Program-made: the position numbers and the translations under genes | The notes under the pieces: model-generated | Database searches by the model: none | Told to the model about the DNA's origin: nothing | The model's input: only the letters and a program-made list of their open reading frames with translations | Assembly (NCBI GenBank): GCA_029204225.1 | Contig: CM055092.1 | Span: 62,522,692 to 62,586,691, forward strand | Direction of reading: 5' to 3' | Length of the DNA stretch: 64,000 bases | From: Diphasiastrum complanatum | Lineage: Eukaryota > Streptophyta > Lycopodiopsida > Lycopodiales > Lycopodiaceae | Part shown: piece after piece, positions 36,301 to 48,300 of the stretch | Position numbering within the stretch: the stretch's first letter is position 1 | Layout: every line of letters starts with the position of its first letter

Positions 36301-39300
36301 TCTATCTCCTTAGTGCTTTCATCAATACATGCTAACTTATCACTGAATGCTTTAACCCTCAAAACAAAAGCATGAGCACTTTCATCCTTCTTTTGCAAAC
36401 TTTGAAAGATTTGCCTCCTAAGGGTTAGGACCCTTGATGTAGACTTGGGACTCATAAACCTTCTTTAAATATTCCCAAGCCTCATTAGATGTAGTGCACT
36501 TACCAACTTCCTTGAGAAGTTCATTAGTCACATTCATCTTTATAGCATGAAGAGTTTTCTTTGCCCTCCTATCATACCTCAATTGTTCTTAAGGTGCCAA
36601 AGGTCTTTCCTCCACACCTAAAGGAGAGGAAAGGAACTCCTTATTAGCCACTACTTGATGACATCTTATTGCGCAACGAATTACTAGATAAAGTCAAATG
36701 CCCAATATTACTACTTCTTTTAAAGTTGAAAGTGAACCTTTTGGATGGCATCTTCAACCTTCTGTGAGTTCCCAGTGGGACTTACATCAAAACTTGAGGA
36801 GCCAAGCACGCTAAGCCCTACTCCCAAATGCCTAGCGAGATGTGCATTCAATCCTTCTTTATATGAGTTTTTGAGAAAACTTATTTTAGTGCAAAAAACC
36901 ATTTTTGATGTTTTCCCCACTTTCAATGTGCCCAACGACACTCGTTCAAGAAGTAGGAGTTTTTGTTTTATTGTTTTCTAATGTTGCTCTCAAAGGTCCT
37001 TGAATTCAATAATTTGTTTCTTACTTGAAATCCTTATTTTTTAGGAAAACTCACCAATTGAATAAGTAAATTGAACTACATGAGTATATATATAACTTTC
37101 ATTAGAGAGGTATCTATGTATTCAAAGGTCTTCTAGTGACATTAAACACCCTAGCCTTGATCCCCTCATTCTAATAGTCGTTGAGGAGTTTTTAGAAGAC
37201 CACCTCCTCCTCTTCTTGATGCTTTTTAGAGAAGCTTTATCATTGGTTCATCTTCGAGTCTTCTTGGCCTAACAAGAGTTAGTAGCTCCTAGTTGACACC
37301 CATATTAGCTCATATAACTAGGGCTATGAAATAGGGTTTTGCACATTTTTTGATTGTCCTTGGGTCAAGAGTTACGAATAGAGCCACATCTGATCTAGAG
37401 GCTAGAGCTAAGCTATGAAAGCATCACATAAGCAAGACTTAAGCTATGAAAGCAGCACATAAGCAAGACTTAACCCTAGAAAGCAGGAAAGAGAGAGATT
37501 AAGGAGACTAAAGAGAGAGATCAATATCATCAGCTGAATAACAAATGACACAGTTTCCCTACTTATAGCCAAGAGAAAGCCCTAAAAGGAAGCTTTCGGT
37601 GGCTAGGGCCCAACTGGGAGGGAGAATAGTGCACCCTCCAAGAAGGCCCCCACTCTCCAGTAATATGTCCAAATGGCCGAATAATGAATAATAAGGCCAA
37701 AGGCCAACCATATAGTCTAAGTGTCACTAATGAATAAAAAAGGGCCCAAGGCCTGCTTATGCATAAAGTAAAGTAAATGTAAATGGACGCGGCGAATGTA
37801 ATGAGCCGAGTCCATAACTCTCCTCGGCACAAAAAAAAAAGACCCAACTGCCAAAAAGAAACTGGATCAAACAGTAGCAAGCCCTGGTGCATCAACAACT
37901 AGAGCAGCATCTGATGTAGAGGAATCAACAAGTGCAGGAGGAGCACGATCCTGATCCGCAAGTGATGGTGTATGATAAAAGACATAGGCTCCCATGTGGC
38001 CTCCTCAACAGGACGACCATCGAATTGGACCAAAAACTGAATCTGTCGGTAGCATCGACTATGGTGAAGGCGAACCTGGTGAATGGCAGCTGGTAAGAAA
38101 GGGAACAGCTCAGGATCAACATCATGGCAACGAAGGGAACATCTCGGCCGCATTATCTGAAACCAAGCAATATGGAACAACCAGGAATGCCAAGGAACCA
38201 GAAGAAGATCAAGCCGCAACCAAGAATGCCAAGGTATCCGTAATGCCCAAGATAGTAGAGGATCAACCCAAAAGACAGGGACATCATACCAAGGTATCCA
38301 AAAAGCCCGAGAAGGTAGAACTGCATCAACAACGGGAAGCCAATAAGAAAACTGGAAAAGAGATGGACACTCATCGCGAATAGCCGAACATAAGCAGGAT
38401 GACATGCATGCTGTAGTAGCATGGAAAAGCAAGCGATATGCCAGGAAACATGGATCATAAAGAGATCATCCTGACAAAGGATAGCTAAAATGGAGAAATG
38501 TGCACCAACATGGTCAAAAGCCCAAGGTATCCATAAGGCTTATGAATGAGAAGTAGCAATGGCACACGGTACCCTCAAGGCCCCTATCACGAGAAGAGCA
38601 GCATGCCAAAAGCTCCAGAAGGTCCAAGAAATCAATGCATCATCTAAAAAGACATGATGCATAAAAACAATAGCAACAAATCTAGAAATAGTAGAGGCCT
38701 CAACTGAAAAACTGTAGCCGAAAAACTCATCCAGAAAGACCTCATATGGACATACCAATCCATCATAGGATACACCAAAAACGGATGGAGAATCGGATGA
38801 CCTATCGGAACTGGCCGCAAGTGTAATCCCAAAGTACACACCAGGCACACAAGTGAGGAATAGAAGAAATGCACTGGAACGAGGAACATGATCTCCAACA
38901 TCAGTAGCAAGCATCGGATCAATATCCACGTGTAGCTGAGAATGAGTATCAAAGCACACATGAGCAATACTGAAGTATATGGCGGCAACATCCCCAAAAA
39001 CTATCCAAGAGAGGAATAACCAAGCCATCAAGATATGCCAAGCCTGACAATGAGCAACAATCTAAGGAACAGATAGAGAGCCACATGCATAATCATAGAG
39101 ATATCCACACCATAGGCGATCAGCAATATGGAAAAACCAGCACCAATCAACAGGTCCAAATGGAAACCAAGCTATACGTAATAACCAGGAATGCCATATA
39201 TCCATAGCATCGGCATGGACTGCAGCAAACCTATATGTAGAAACACAAGGAGACTGAAGGATGCCCGTATACTCATCTAGAAAGATCCCAACATATAAAT

Positions 39301-42300
39301 ACCCTAGATAAGTAATAGTGACCATCTCGCAAATATCCTCGAATGGAAAATGTGTAACGGTAAGGGCCAAAGGCGCATGAATCATGTAAGGAGCCGTAGA
39401 AATATCATGAGGCGGTTCACAAACCTCAAGCAGAGATCCATGGAGTAAAGCGAAAGAAGATACAACCTGATCACCAATAGCGAGGGAACCATCAAACGTG
39501 GACCCGTGAAGAACCCCATAGAAATCAGCAGGAACATCAGCCATAACGGACTCAAGAGATGGAGATATAGAGACCAATGGAGAAGATACAGCACCAACCA
39601 CCGAACCAGGAGAGCTATCTGAGGTATGCGCAAAAGCAATAGTAGAAATACCACCAAGGTATACAGCTTGAATATCAATGAAACCAGGAATGACCACTGA
39701 ATACAATATATGTGAATCAAGGCATATAGGCACAAGGCACACAACAACAACGTGTAAATCCGAAGGAGCATCAACCTGAGGAAGAGGACCCACGAATGGT
39801 GAAAGTGAAGCAGCAAGCGATGTACTCTGAATGGAAAGAAGAGCTGCATCCTGAGCCTTTGGCAGGCTACGCATAAACTGCTTCCCGGTAACCAACTGAT
39901 AGTCACCTTGGGAATCAATACCAGCAAGTGAATGATGCTGACCAACATGAGTAAAGGAAAGTGTCTGCTGGGAGAGATCCACAACAACAATACCAAGTGA
40001 AGAGAACCAGGCTGCACCAAAAATAATGTCCTAGTGCTTCAGAGAAATGATGTAGAAATCTGCCTGACCAGAAAAATCACTAATGTGAATCAGCATTAGT
40101 AGGAACATGTATATGTGACTCTGACTCACTATGGGATACAATGACGAGTTCAGGTAGATCAATAACTATCTCAAGTAAATCAGGCAAGTCGCTCAAACTG
40201 TGTGATATAGGATCCTGAAGGTCAGCAAACTCTGCAGACGTGTAACGTCGGACAAAAGCAGGTCGAGGGTCCACAATGCAAGGAACTGGAACAGAAGGGG
40301 CAGGTGTAGTGGTGGACATAGCGGGAAAAGATGAAGCAGAAGGACGGGGTCGGGAGAAGCGGGAAGGAAGGGTGTCAGAGTACTTGTGCTGTAAAGTACT
40401 GGCAAGAGACATCGCCTCAACAAGTGTGGGAGGACGGAAGGAAGAAACATCGTAACATAAGGCACCACGAAGCCCAGCAATGTAACGAGAAATAAGCTTA
40501 GTGGGTGGTAGATTTGTGAAAAGATAAGAAAGCTCCATAAACTACTCTGTATAAAAAGCAAGGTCACTGGTCTGAGTGAGACTACGAAATGTATCACGTT
40601 GGCGGTCGAGCCACTGAGGATCAATCATAGCATGACGGAGGTCACGGCGAAAGGTATGCCATATATGGAGCCCTTCCCGATCAGGATCAGCTCGATAAAC
40701 TTGCCACCACGTGGCGGCGCGTCCGTCTAAGTGTAAAGCAGCCAACTGGATCTTCTGAGGATCAGTCTTAGGGTAGATCTGAAAATACGTGTCAAGCTTA
40801 GCAAACCAATTCTCTAATAAGTTCCCGTCAGAGGAACCGGAATAGGTAGCAAGCTGTACCCTATCACGAAAGTCTCGAGCAAAGTGTGGCTCAGGAACTG
40901 GGGGACATGGAATGAAACCAAGAGGTGGGTTAGGTGGAATGAACGGTCCACCACCAGGTTGACTAGCAGAAGAAGATGGAAATCCAAATGGAGGGGGAGT
41001 CCCAAATGAAGGAAAGACAGGAGCTTTTCCAGGACCATGAGGCTGTAAACAATCAATATGTGACTGCATAGTAGGAAAGCCGGTCATAACTGTATTGAAG
41101 CGAAGAACGAGGCGAGAAAGGGTTTCATCCATTCGCCGAAACTGGTCGGATAAGTTTTCCTGAACAGTTTCACTCGGGGTAGGTGAATGTGCCATAATGA
41201 TAGTGGAAGGAATAGACAAAAACTTGAGGGAGTGGACTCTTGTCGTCACCCCAAATTAGTCTATTAAAACCAATATTATCACAACTAAGAAAGGGCAACA
41301 ATCAACAAATGGAAAAAGTGAAAATGAAGGCTGATGTCAAATTGGAATATCAAACGGAGTCGGAATTTTGTGAAATGTGGTTGAGGATGGGCGTTGGAGA
41401 GCCTTTTGATAAACTGTGAAAGATGGCTGGAAACAGATAAAATAATAGGTGAAAGTGACAAGTCGGAAGGGCTGGGGCAGCGATGAACAAGCTGCAGGAT
41501 TTTGGCAATCTGGAATAGCAAACGATTACGGAATTGGGTGATTTTTGGATAGGAGGCTAAAGAGAGAGAGAGAGCTGAAGATCCAAGCTGAAGATGGTGC
41601 TGGGCAGCAGCTAGTAAGATCCACAAATGTCCTGCAACATGATGGAAAAACCGTTGAAAATGGTGATGAAGTAGGGCGCTGAACAGCCTCCAAACAATCA
41701 GCAAAATGGATAGCAAATTGGTGGAGAAATCCGTCGAATTTGGCAAGGTAGTAGGGCGCTGGGCAGTAGCTACCAAAATCCGCACATAACCTGAAAAAAA
41801 AAATGGAGAAAACCGCTGAAAATGGTGATGAAGTAGGGCGCTGGACAGCCTCCAACCAAGCCACGAAATGGGCAGCAAATCGGTGGAGGAAATCGACGAA
41901 AGTGACCAGGTAGTAGGGCGCTAGCCAGCCTCTACCAAATCTGGAAAAACGATGGAAATCTGATGAAAAATCGACGAAAGTGATGGGTAAGTAGGGCGCT
42001 GGACAGCCTCTACTAAATCTGAAAAAAGGATGGAAATCTGATAAAAAAATCGACAAAAGTGATGGGTTAGTAGGGCGCTGGACAGCCTCTACTAAATTTG
42101 AAAAAGTAGTGCACAGGAAAGTGCTCTGATACCAAGTTACGAATAGAGCCACAACTGATCTAGAGCTAAGCTATAAGACTTAAGCTATGAAAGCAGCACA
42201 TAAGCAAGACTTAACCCTAAAAAGCAGGAAAGAGAGAGATTAAGGAGACTAAAGAGAGTGATCAATATCATCAGCTGAATAACAAATGACACAATTTCCC

Positions 42301-45300
42301 TACTTATAGCCAAGAGGAAGCCCTAAAAGGAAGCTTCCGGTGGCTAAGGCCCAACTGGGAGGGAAAATAGTGCGCCCTCCAAGAAGTCCCCCACTCTCTA
42401 GTAATATGTCCAAATGGCCTAATAATGAATAATAAGGCCAAAGGCCAACCATATAGTCTGAGTGTCGCTAATGAATAAAAAAGGGCCCAAGGCCTGCTTA
42501 TGCATAAAGTAGAGTAAATGTAAATGGACGCGGCGAATGTAATGAGCCGAGTCCATAACTTCAAGGAACTAAGAATAAGTCATATTTGGACTTGCTAGTC
42601 ATCAGGATATGACAAATTGATGCCGACACAAAAATAAGACCCAACTGCCATAAAGGACTGGATCAATTAACAACAAGCCCTGGAGGATTAACTGGAACAA
42701 CATCTGGTGTAGTAACAACTGGAGCAACAGCTGATGTAGAGGAATCAACAAGTGCGGCAAGAGCACGAGCCTGATCCGCAAGTGACGGTGTATGATAAAA
42801 GACATCAATAGGCTCCCATGTGGCCTCCTCAACAGGACGACCATCCCACTGGACTAGGAATTGAATCTGCCGGCGGCGTCGACTATGATGCAAACGCACC
42901 TAAAGGATAGCAGCAGGTAATAAAAGAAAGAGATCCGGTGCAGTAGGAAACTCAGCATCACGAGGAGCATCATCCTCAATAGCAGCACGTAATAAACTGA
43001 CATGGAATATATCACAGGCACGTGTGGAAGCAGGAAGCTGAAGACGATATGTAACTGGACTAAGAACCTCCAATATACAATAAGGCCCATAATAACGTGG
43101 TGCAAGCTTCTCAGTAGAAGCATGGCCCTGAATAAAATGATGACGTGCAAATCGTAGGCGTAGATATACCATATCACCAACATGAAACTCAACATGACGA
43201 TCAACTGAAGCCTGATAACGCTGCTGGACCTGCTGCAAATGGGAACTGCCCTGGAGAATAAGCTCGCGAGCACCTGATAGAAATGAAGACAGTGTCACAG
43301 GTGTATCCTCGGGAGGAAGAGGAATACCAGGTAAAAGAGGTGCATAACCATGAGATAATAAAAATGGTGCAACGCCGGTGCTGGTACTAACAGAGCTGTT
43401 ATAGCTATACTCTGCCAAACATAAGTGCTGATCCCAATCCTTCCATGAAGGAGTAACAAAATGGCGCAAATAATCCTCAAGGATCCTGTTAAGGACCTCA
43501 GACTGCCCATCAGAAGTAGAATGATAAGCAGACCCCATAAAAAGTTGTACATCCAATATACGCATAAGCTCTGTCCAGAACAATGATGTGAACTTACTAT
43601 CCCGATCAGAAAGGATAGTACGAGGAAACCCATGTAGGCGAAATATCTCTGAAAGGAACAAGCGTGCACACTGCTCTGCTGTGATAGTACTGCGGACGGG
43701 TATGAAATGTGCCTGTTTCGAGAACCTGTCAACTACCACCATACATGAATCGTGACCACGACGGGTGCGGGGAAGGCCAATGATGAAGTCCATAGAAATA
43801 TCAGTCCATCGGCGGTGAGGAATAGGCCAACTCTGAAGCAAACCAGCGGACTTAGCACGGGAGTACTTATTACGTAAGCAGAAAGGACAGGTACGAATAA
43901 GTACAACAAGCTCTTTCCTAAGGGATGGCCAATAGAAATGATCCTTAAGACGAGCATAAGACTTCTGAAAACCAAAATGACCCCCAACTGGGGACGAATG
44001 AGCATCCGACAACAACTGAGAATGGATACCCAAAGAATTAGGAATACAAAGAGAACCATAATGATAAAGACGGTGGTCAACAATGGAATAAGCCTGATGA
44101 GGTGAAGGGCAGAACTATAAACATCACGAAAATCAGAACATGTAAGATAAGCAGATGGAAGATCATCAAAGCAGGAAGGGATCCTGGCAACAAGGGTATT
44201 CAATAAAGTCGGAAGACGTAATGGTGGTAGCGTCGTAGGTTCTGAAAAGACAAATGCATAGTGATGTAATAAGTCAGAGATCACCTGAGGAACAGCTGCT
44301 GGAGGAGAGGTAGTCACTGGAGAATCTGCTGCAGCACGCTGAACACATAATAAAGCTGCACAATGAGCCTTAGGTAGGCTGCGGATAAACTGCTTCCTGC
44401 TGATCAGCTGGAAATCTGCCTGAGAATCAATACCAGCTAGTGAGTGGGTCACTGCATCATGAACAAATGTCAATGTCTGCTGAGCTGGGTCCAAAGTAAC
44501 CGCTCCCAATGAAGCAAACCAATCAGCACCAAGGATAAGGTCATAGCGCTCCAGAGGAATGATATAAAGATCTGCCTGTCCAGAAAAATCACCAATGCGG
44601 TAGGATAATCCCTGAAACATATGAGAACTAGGAAATGAGTGAGAACTGGCAACCTCGACTGTGAGAGGCTGTGGAGCAGGAATAGGTGAAGTGCGTATCC
44701 GGCTGAGAACATAACTGCTGATAAAGGAATGAGTGCTGCCGGTATCAACTAAAGCAATATACTCACGACCAGTAATGCGCACACGTAGCCGAATGGAGCG
44801 AGGACCGGGGAACCCTGTCCAGGTAGCATAAGCAAGCTGAGCATGGCAAGTAGCAGGAAGTAAATCAGTAGAAGGCTCAGGAGATAGATCAGGCTCATCA
44901 GATATATGAATGTAGATATCGGACTCATCTGGGGTAGTGCCCTCATGGTAGAAAACAACAGTAGAAGTAGGCAGGGGCTGGTGGCAATCACGGGCAATGT
45001 GGTCAGGACTCTTACAACGAAAGCAAAGACGCTTCTGCTGAATGTCAGCGAACTCTGCAGACGTGTAACGTCGGACAAAAGCAGGACGAGGAGGCGGAGG
45101 GCGAGGAGTGGGAGAAGTAAGAGAAGAGGTCGGGATGACAGTGGAGGGGGCAGATGGGGCCGGAGATGGTAGAGGTGAAAGAGATGGACGGGGTCGGGAA
45201 AAGCGAAAGGGAGCAGGATCTGGGTACTTATGCTGTAAAGTACTAGCAAGGGACATGGCCTCAACAAGTGTGGGTGGACGGAAAGAAGAGACATTGTATC

Positions 45301-48300
45301 GTAGAGCACCACGAAGTCCAGCAATGTAGCGAGAAATAAGCTCGGTGGGCTGAAGATCTGTAAAGAGGTAGGAAAGGTCCATAAACTGATCTGTATAGGA
45401 AGAAAGATCACCAGTTTGAGTAAGACTACGGAATATATCACGGTGGCGGCTCAGCCACTGAGGGTCAATCATAGCATGACGAAGATCACGACGAAAGGTA
45501 GGCCATAACTGGAGACAGGCTCCGAGAAACATCTATAACTTGAATTTTGGCACATTGATTAGCTAAATGATTTGCATGCAACATGATATCGAAAAGCTCA
45601 AGTTCCAATAGCTGATGATGTGATCACAAAATTAGATAGCTCAATATGTTAATTACTGCTAACCTTTGTAGGTCAAAACTTTTCCTAGTAGCACCTGTAG
45701 AGCATGGTAATTTTTCCAGTTGTTGATATAATATGAAAACTGCACTGAAGGCTGATGGAGAATCCAGTTTACTGATAGCTCAAATGATAATTGCCAATTT
45801 GCAGCTCACTCACATGCTAAACTAGGCCATTACGACTGCCAATACAGGATTGCAAGTCCAGAGAAGAACCAGAGCAGCTACTTGCTGCGTCAAGTTAAGT
45901 TGCAAAGGATTGCAAGTTCAGAGAAGAACCAGAGCTTAAAATCTGAGGATCAGTCTTAGGGTAAATCTGAAAATAAGTATCAAGCTTTGCAAACCAATTC
46001 TCTAACAAGTTCCCGTCAGAGGAACCAGAATAGGTGGCAAGCTGTACCCGATCACGAAAATCTCGAGCCTCCAAAAAAGATGCTAAGGGCCCGACGACGT
46101 GGAGTAAACGGTGGGTAAAAGTATGGGAAACAATAATGGACTATGGGGCTGGAAAGGGAGCAGCCAAGAAAAGGAAGTGATAACAAAAAGGAGGTATGGG
46201 CAGCGAGGAAACAAGGCTGAAAAATCAGAGATCGCCCTTCAAGGGTAAAAAAAAAGTTTGCAATAAAGACAGGGAGCAATCCCGATGCGCGATGAAGTTG
46301 GGTGGGAGTGGCTTTCTAAGCATCTAGGCGTGTTTGTATTGTCCGGGGTAGAGTTGCGAACACAGATAGCAGTGTAGGAGGGTGGGCTGAAATTGAGGCG
46401 GATGTAGGGCGCCAGCTATGGTGGAGTGTGGGCGTCCAAGAGAGGTAGTAAACGGCAAAAAAAAATTGGATCAAAAAGATGGGTTGGTAGGGCGCTAGGA
46501 GTGGCTGATGGAAGGTGGCGAATAGGGGCAGCAAAAAGCGGAAATTTTCAGCAAAGGAAGGAGCAGTAGGGCGCTGGTCAGCAAGCATGAGGGCGCCCAA
46601 TAGGGCAGCAAATAGGAGGCAGTAGGGCGCCCAAAATAGGGGAGGAAAAAGGCTGAAAATGCAGCAGTAGGCAGCCAGCAAGAGGGCGCTAGAAATGGGC
46701 AGCAAGTGGGCGCCTGTCCTTCTCCGATCCGTCGTGAAAATCTGCAAGACAAGTGTGGAGAAATGCTGAAGATCCGGCTGAAAAATGGTGAAGATCCAAG
46801 CTGAAGATGGGCGCCCTCCTATGAGAGAAAAATCTGCTCAATGGAGATGCTCAGGAAAGTGCTCTGATACCAAGTTATGAACGTAGCCATGGCTGATCTA
46901 GATTTAGTCTATGAAAGCATCACATTAGCAAGACTTAACCCTAGAAAGCAGGAGAGAGAAAGCTTAAAGAGACTAAAGAAGGAGATCATATCATAAGCCA
47001 AGTAACAAATGACATAGAATCCCTACTTATAGCCAAGAGGAAGCCCTAAAAGGAAGCTTCCAGTGGCTAGGGCCAAACTGAGAGGGAAAATAGTGCGCCC
47101 TCTAAGAAGGCCCCCACTCTCAGTAATATGACCAAATAACCAATATAGTGAATCATATGGCCCAAGGCCAATAATATGGTCTAAATGTAAATAATAGGGC
47201 CCAAGGCCAACCATATAGTCTAAATGTCAAATAATGAATAAAAAAGGGCCCAAAGCCTGCTTATGCATAAAGTAAAGTAAATGTAAATGGACATGGCGAA
47301 TGTAATGAGCCGAGTCCATAACTCTCTTGTAGGAGATCAAATGAACGATTGCATATAGGGTCATCTACGTGACTCACCATCACCATCAAGTATTCTTTTA
47401 TGATGGATATTGACATCTACATAAGCTTATCATAAATTTTCCCATGACCTCATTAGGGATTGTAGTAAGATAGTTGTCAATCTAGTTTATTTCATTGTAT
47501 TATGTGATGTGGAAGGCTACAACCGAATGCTGTACATAGTTGCTACACCTTTTCCCTTATGTATTGCTTTTGATTATGTAAACATCATGGCCATGCCCAC
47601 TACTAGTCGTGCACTGTGACACCTCACTGGACACCTCTGCAGCCTATCTGGGCCACGTCATCCAATTCCCCAATGACTCACTGATAGACCCATACAAATC
47701 CACCATCATGAGTTTAGGCCTACAACTATTAATTATGACCTTATACACATAAGGGCCCCAATTCCCTTATACTCATAACTAACTTACGGGTTGTTGGTCT
47801 ACCGATCTCTAGCGTGGACTCGCTACCCGATACCAGTCGTGGGCATGAGAGTACACAAGAACTTTTGGCCTTATCTTTTCCCGATTGGAAAAGATGGAAT
47901 ACAATCCCGGAAGACTCAAGAGAGTTGGATATTTGATAGTAGCCAAAAGATAGAGCTTCATGTAATGAAGTTTCGGTGAATCTTAAGTTATTCTCGCTTA
48001 GAACTTAAGAGTAAATTCGAGACGTATTCTAGATTGGGCCCTAACTTTGGAATGACACTTTTGGCTAAAGTAAGGGCGTTTTTGGATTACAATCCTTATA
48101 TAGGCACCGTAAGTGAGTTGGAAAAGTCTGAAACTTTCCTGATGGTATGGTTTCGGGAATCTGGAGAGTTGTGATTGGAGAATCATAACTCAGACTCTAG
48201 GATATACCTGATCAATAAGAGAGGACTTAGATCATGGTAAGATTACCCCGGATGAATAAACATGATAGTGGAATTTTGGTAATGACTGGCCATCTTACCA

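Larger units (their letters stand above)
37365..42565 (-). mobile_element. Gypsy element A (non-autonomous, unusual LTR ends) with TSD
   Basis: LTRs 37370-37819 and 42135-42560 flank a 4.3-kb interior, and TCAAG occurs immediately outside both ends (37365-37369 and 42561-42565). The LTRs begin AGTTAC and end CATAACT. A perfect primer site (TGGTATCAGAGC on the minus strand, 42123-42134) abuts the right LTR, so the element reads on the minus strand. Interior order: leader with about 80-bp repeats, gag (one stop), a protease-end fragment, about 1.7 kb of unrecognised sequence in place of RT/RNase H/integrase, then the end of the integrase/chromodomain. It must depend on another element for enzymes. 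Confidence 0.88.
42600..47323 (-). mobile_element. Gypsy element B (RT deleted, 3' LTR missing)
   Basis: The same family as A: right LTR 46873-47323, primer site 46861-46872, leader with GTAGGGCGC repeats, gag end, CCHC, protease, integrase and chromodomain, all on the minus strand. No LTR lies at its left end; A and its flank sit there instead. RT and RNase H are absent. The two elements probably inserted independently, with a later deletion of B's 3' LTR. Confidence 0.85.

Noticed and set aside
37994-38383. Lys/Glu-rich plus-strand frame of 129 codons
   Set aside because: It lies antisense to the chromodomain tail of element A and extends across the unknown segment; composition bias explains the open frame.
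38540-39031. Multi-pass membrane protein in minus frames of gypsy A
   Set aside because: Hydrophobic Leu/Phe-rich frames here and at 37994-41056 appear in several overlapping frames and reflect base composition; none has a recognisable family.
40080-45532. Standalone host aspartic protease or zinc-knuckle gene
   Set aside because: The CCHC motif, retropepsin motif and gag domain are all within an LTR-bounded gypsy family with primer sites, so they are retroelement parts.
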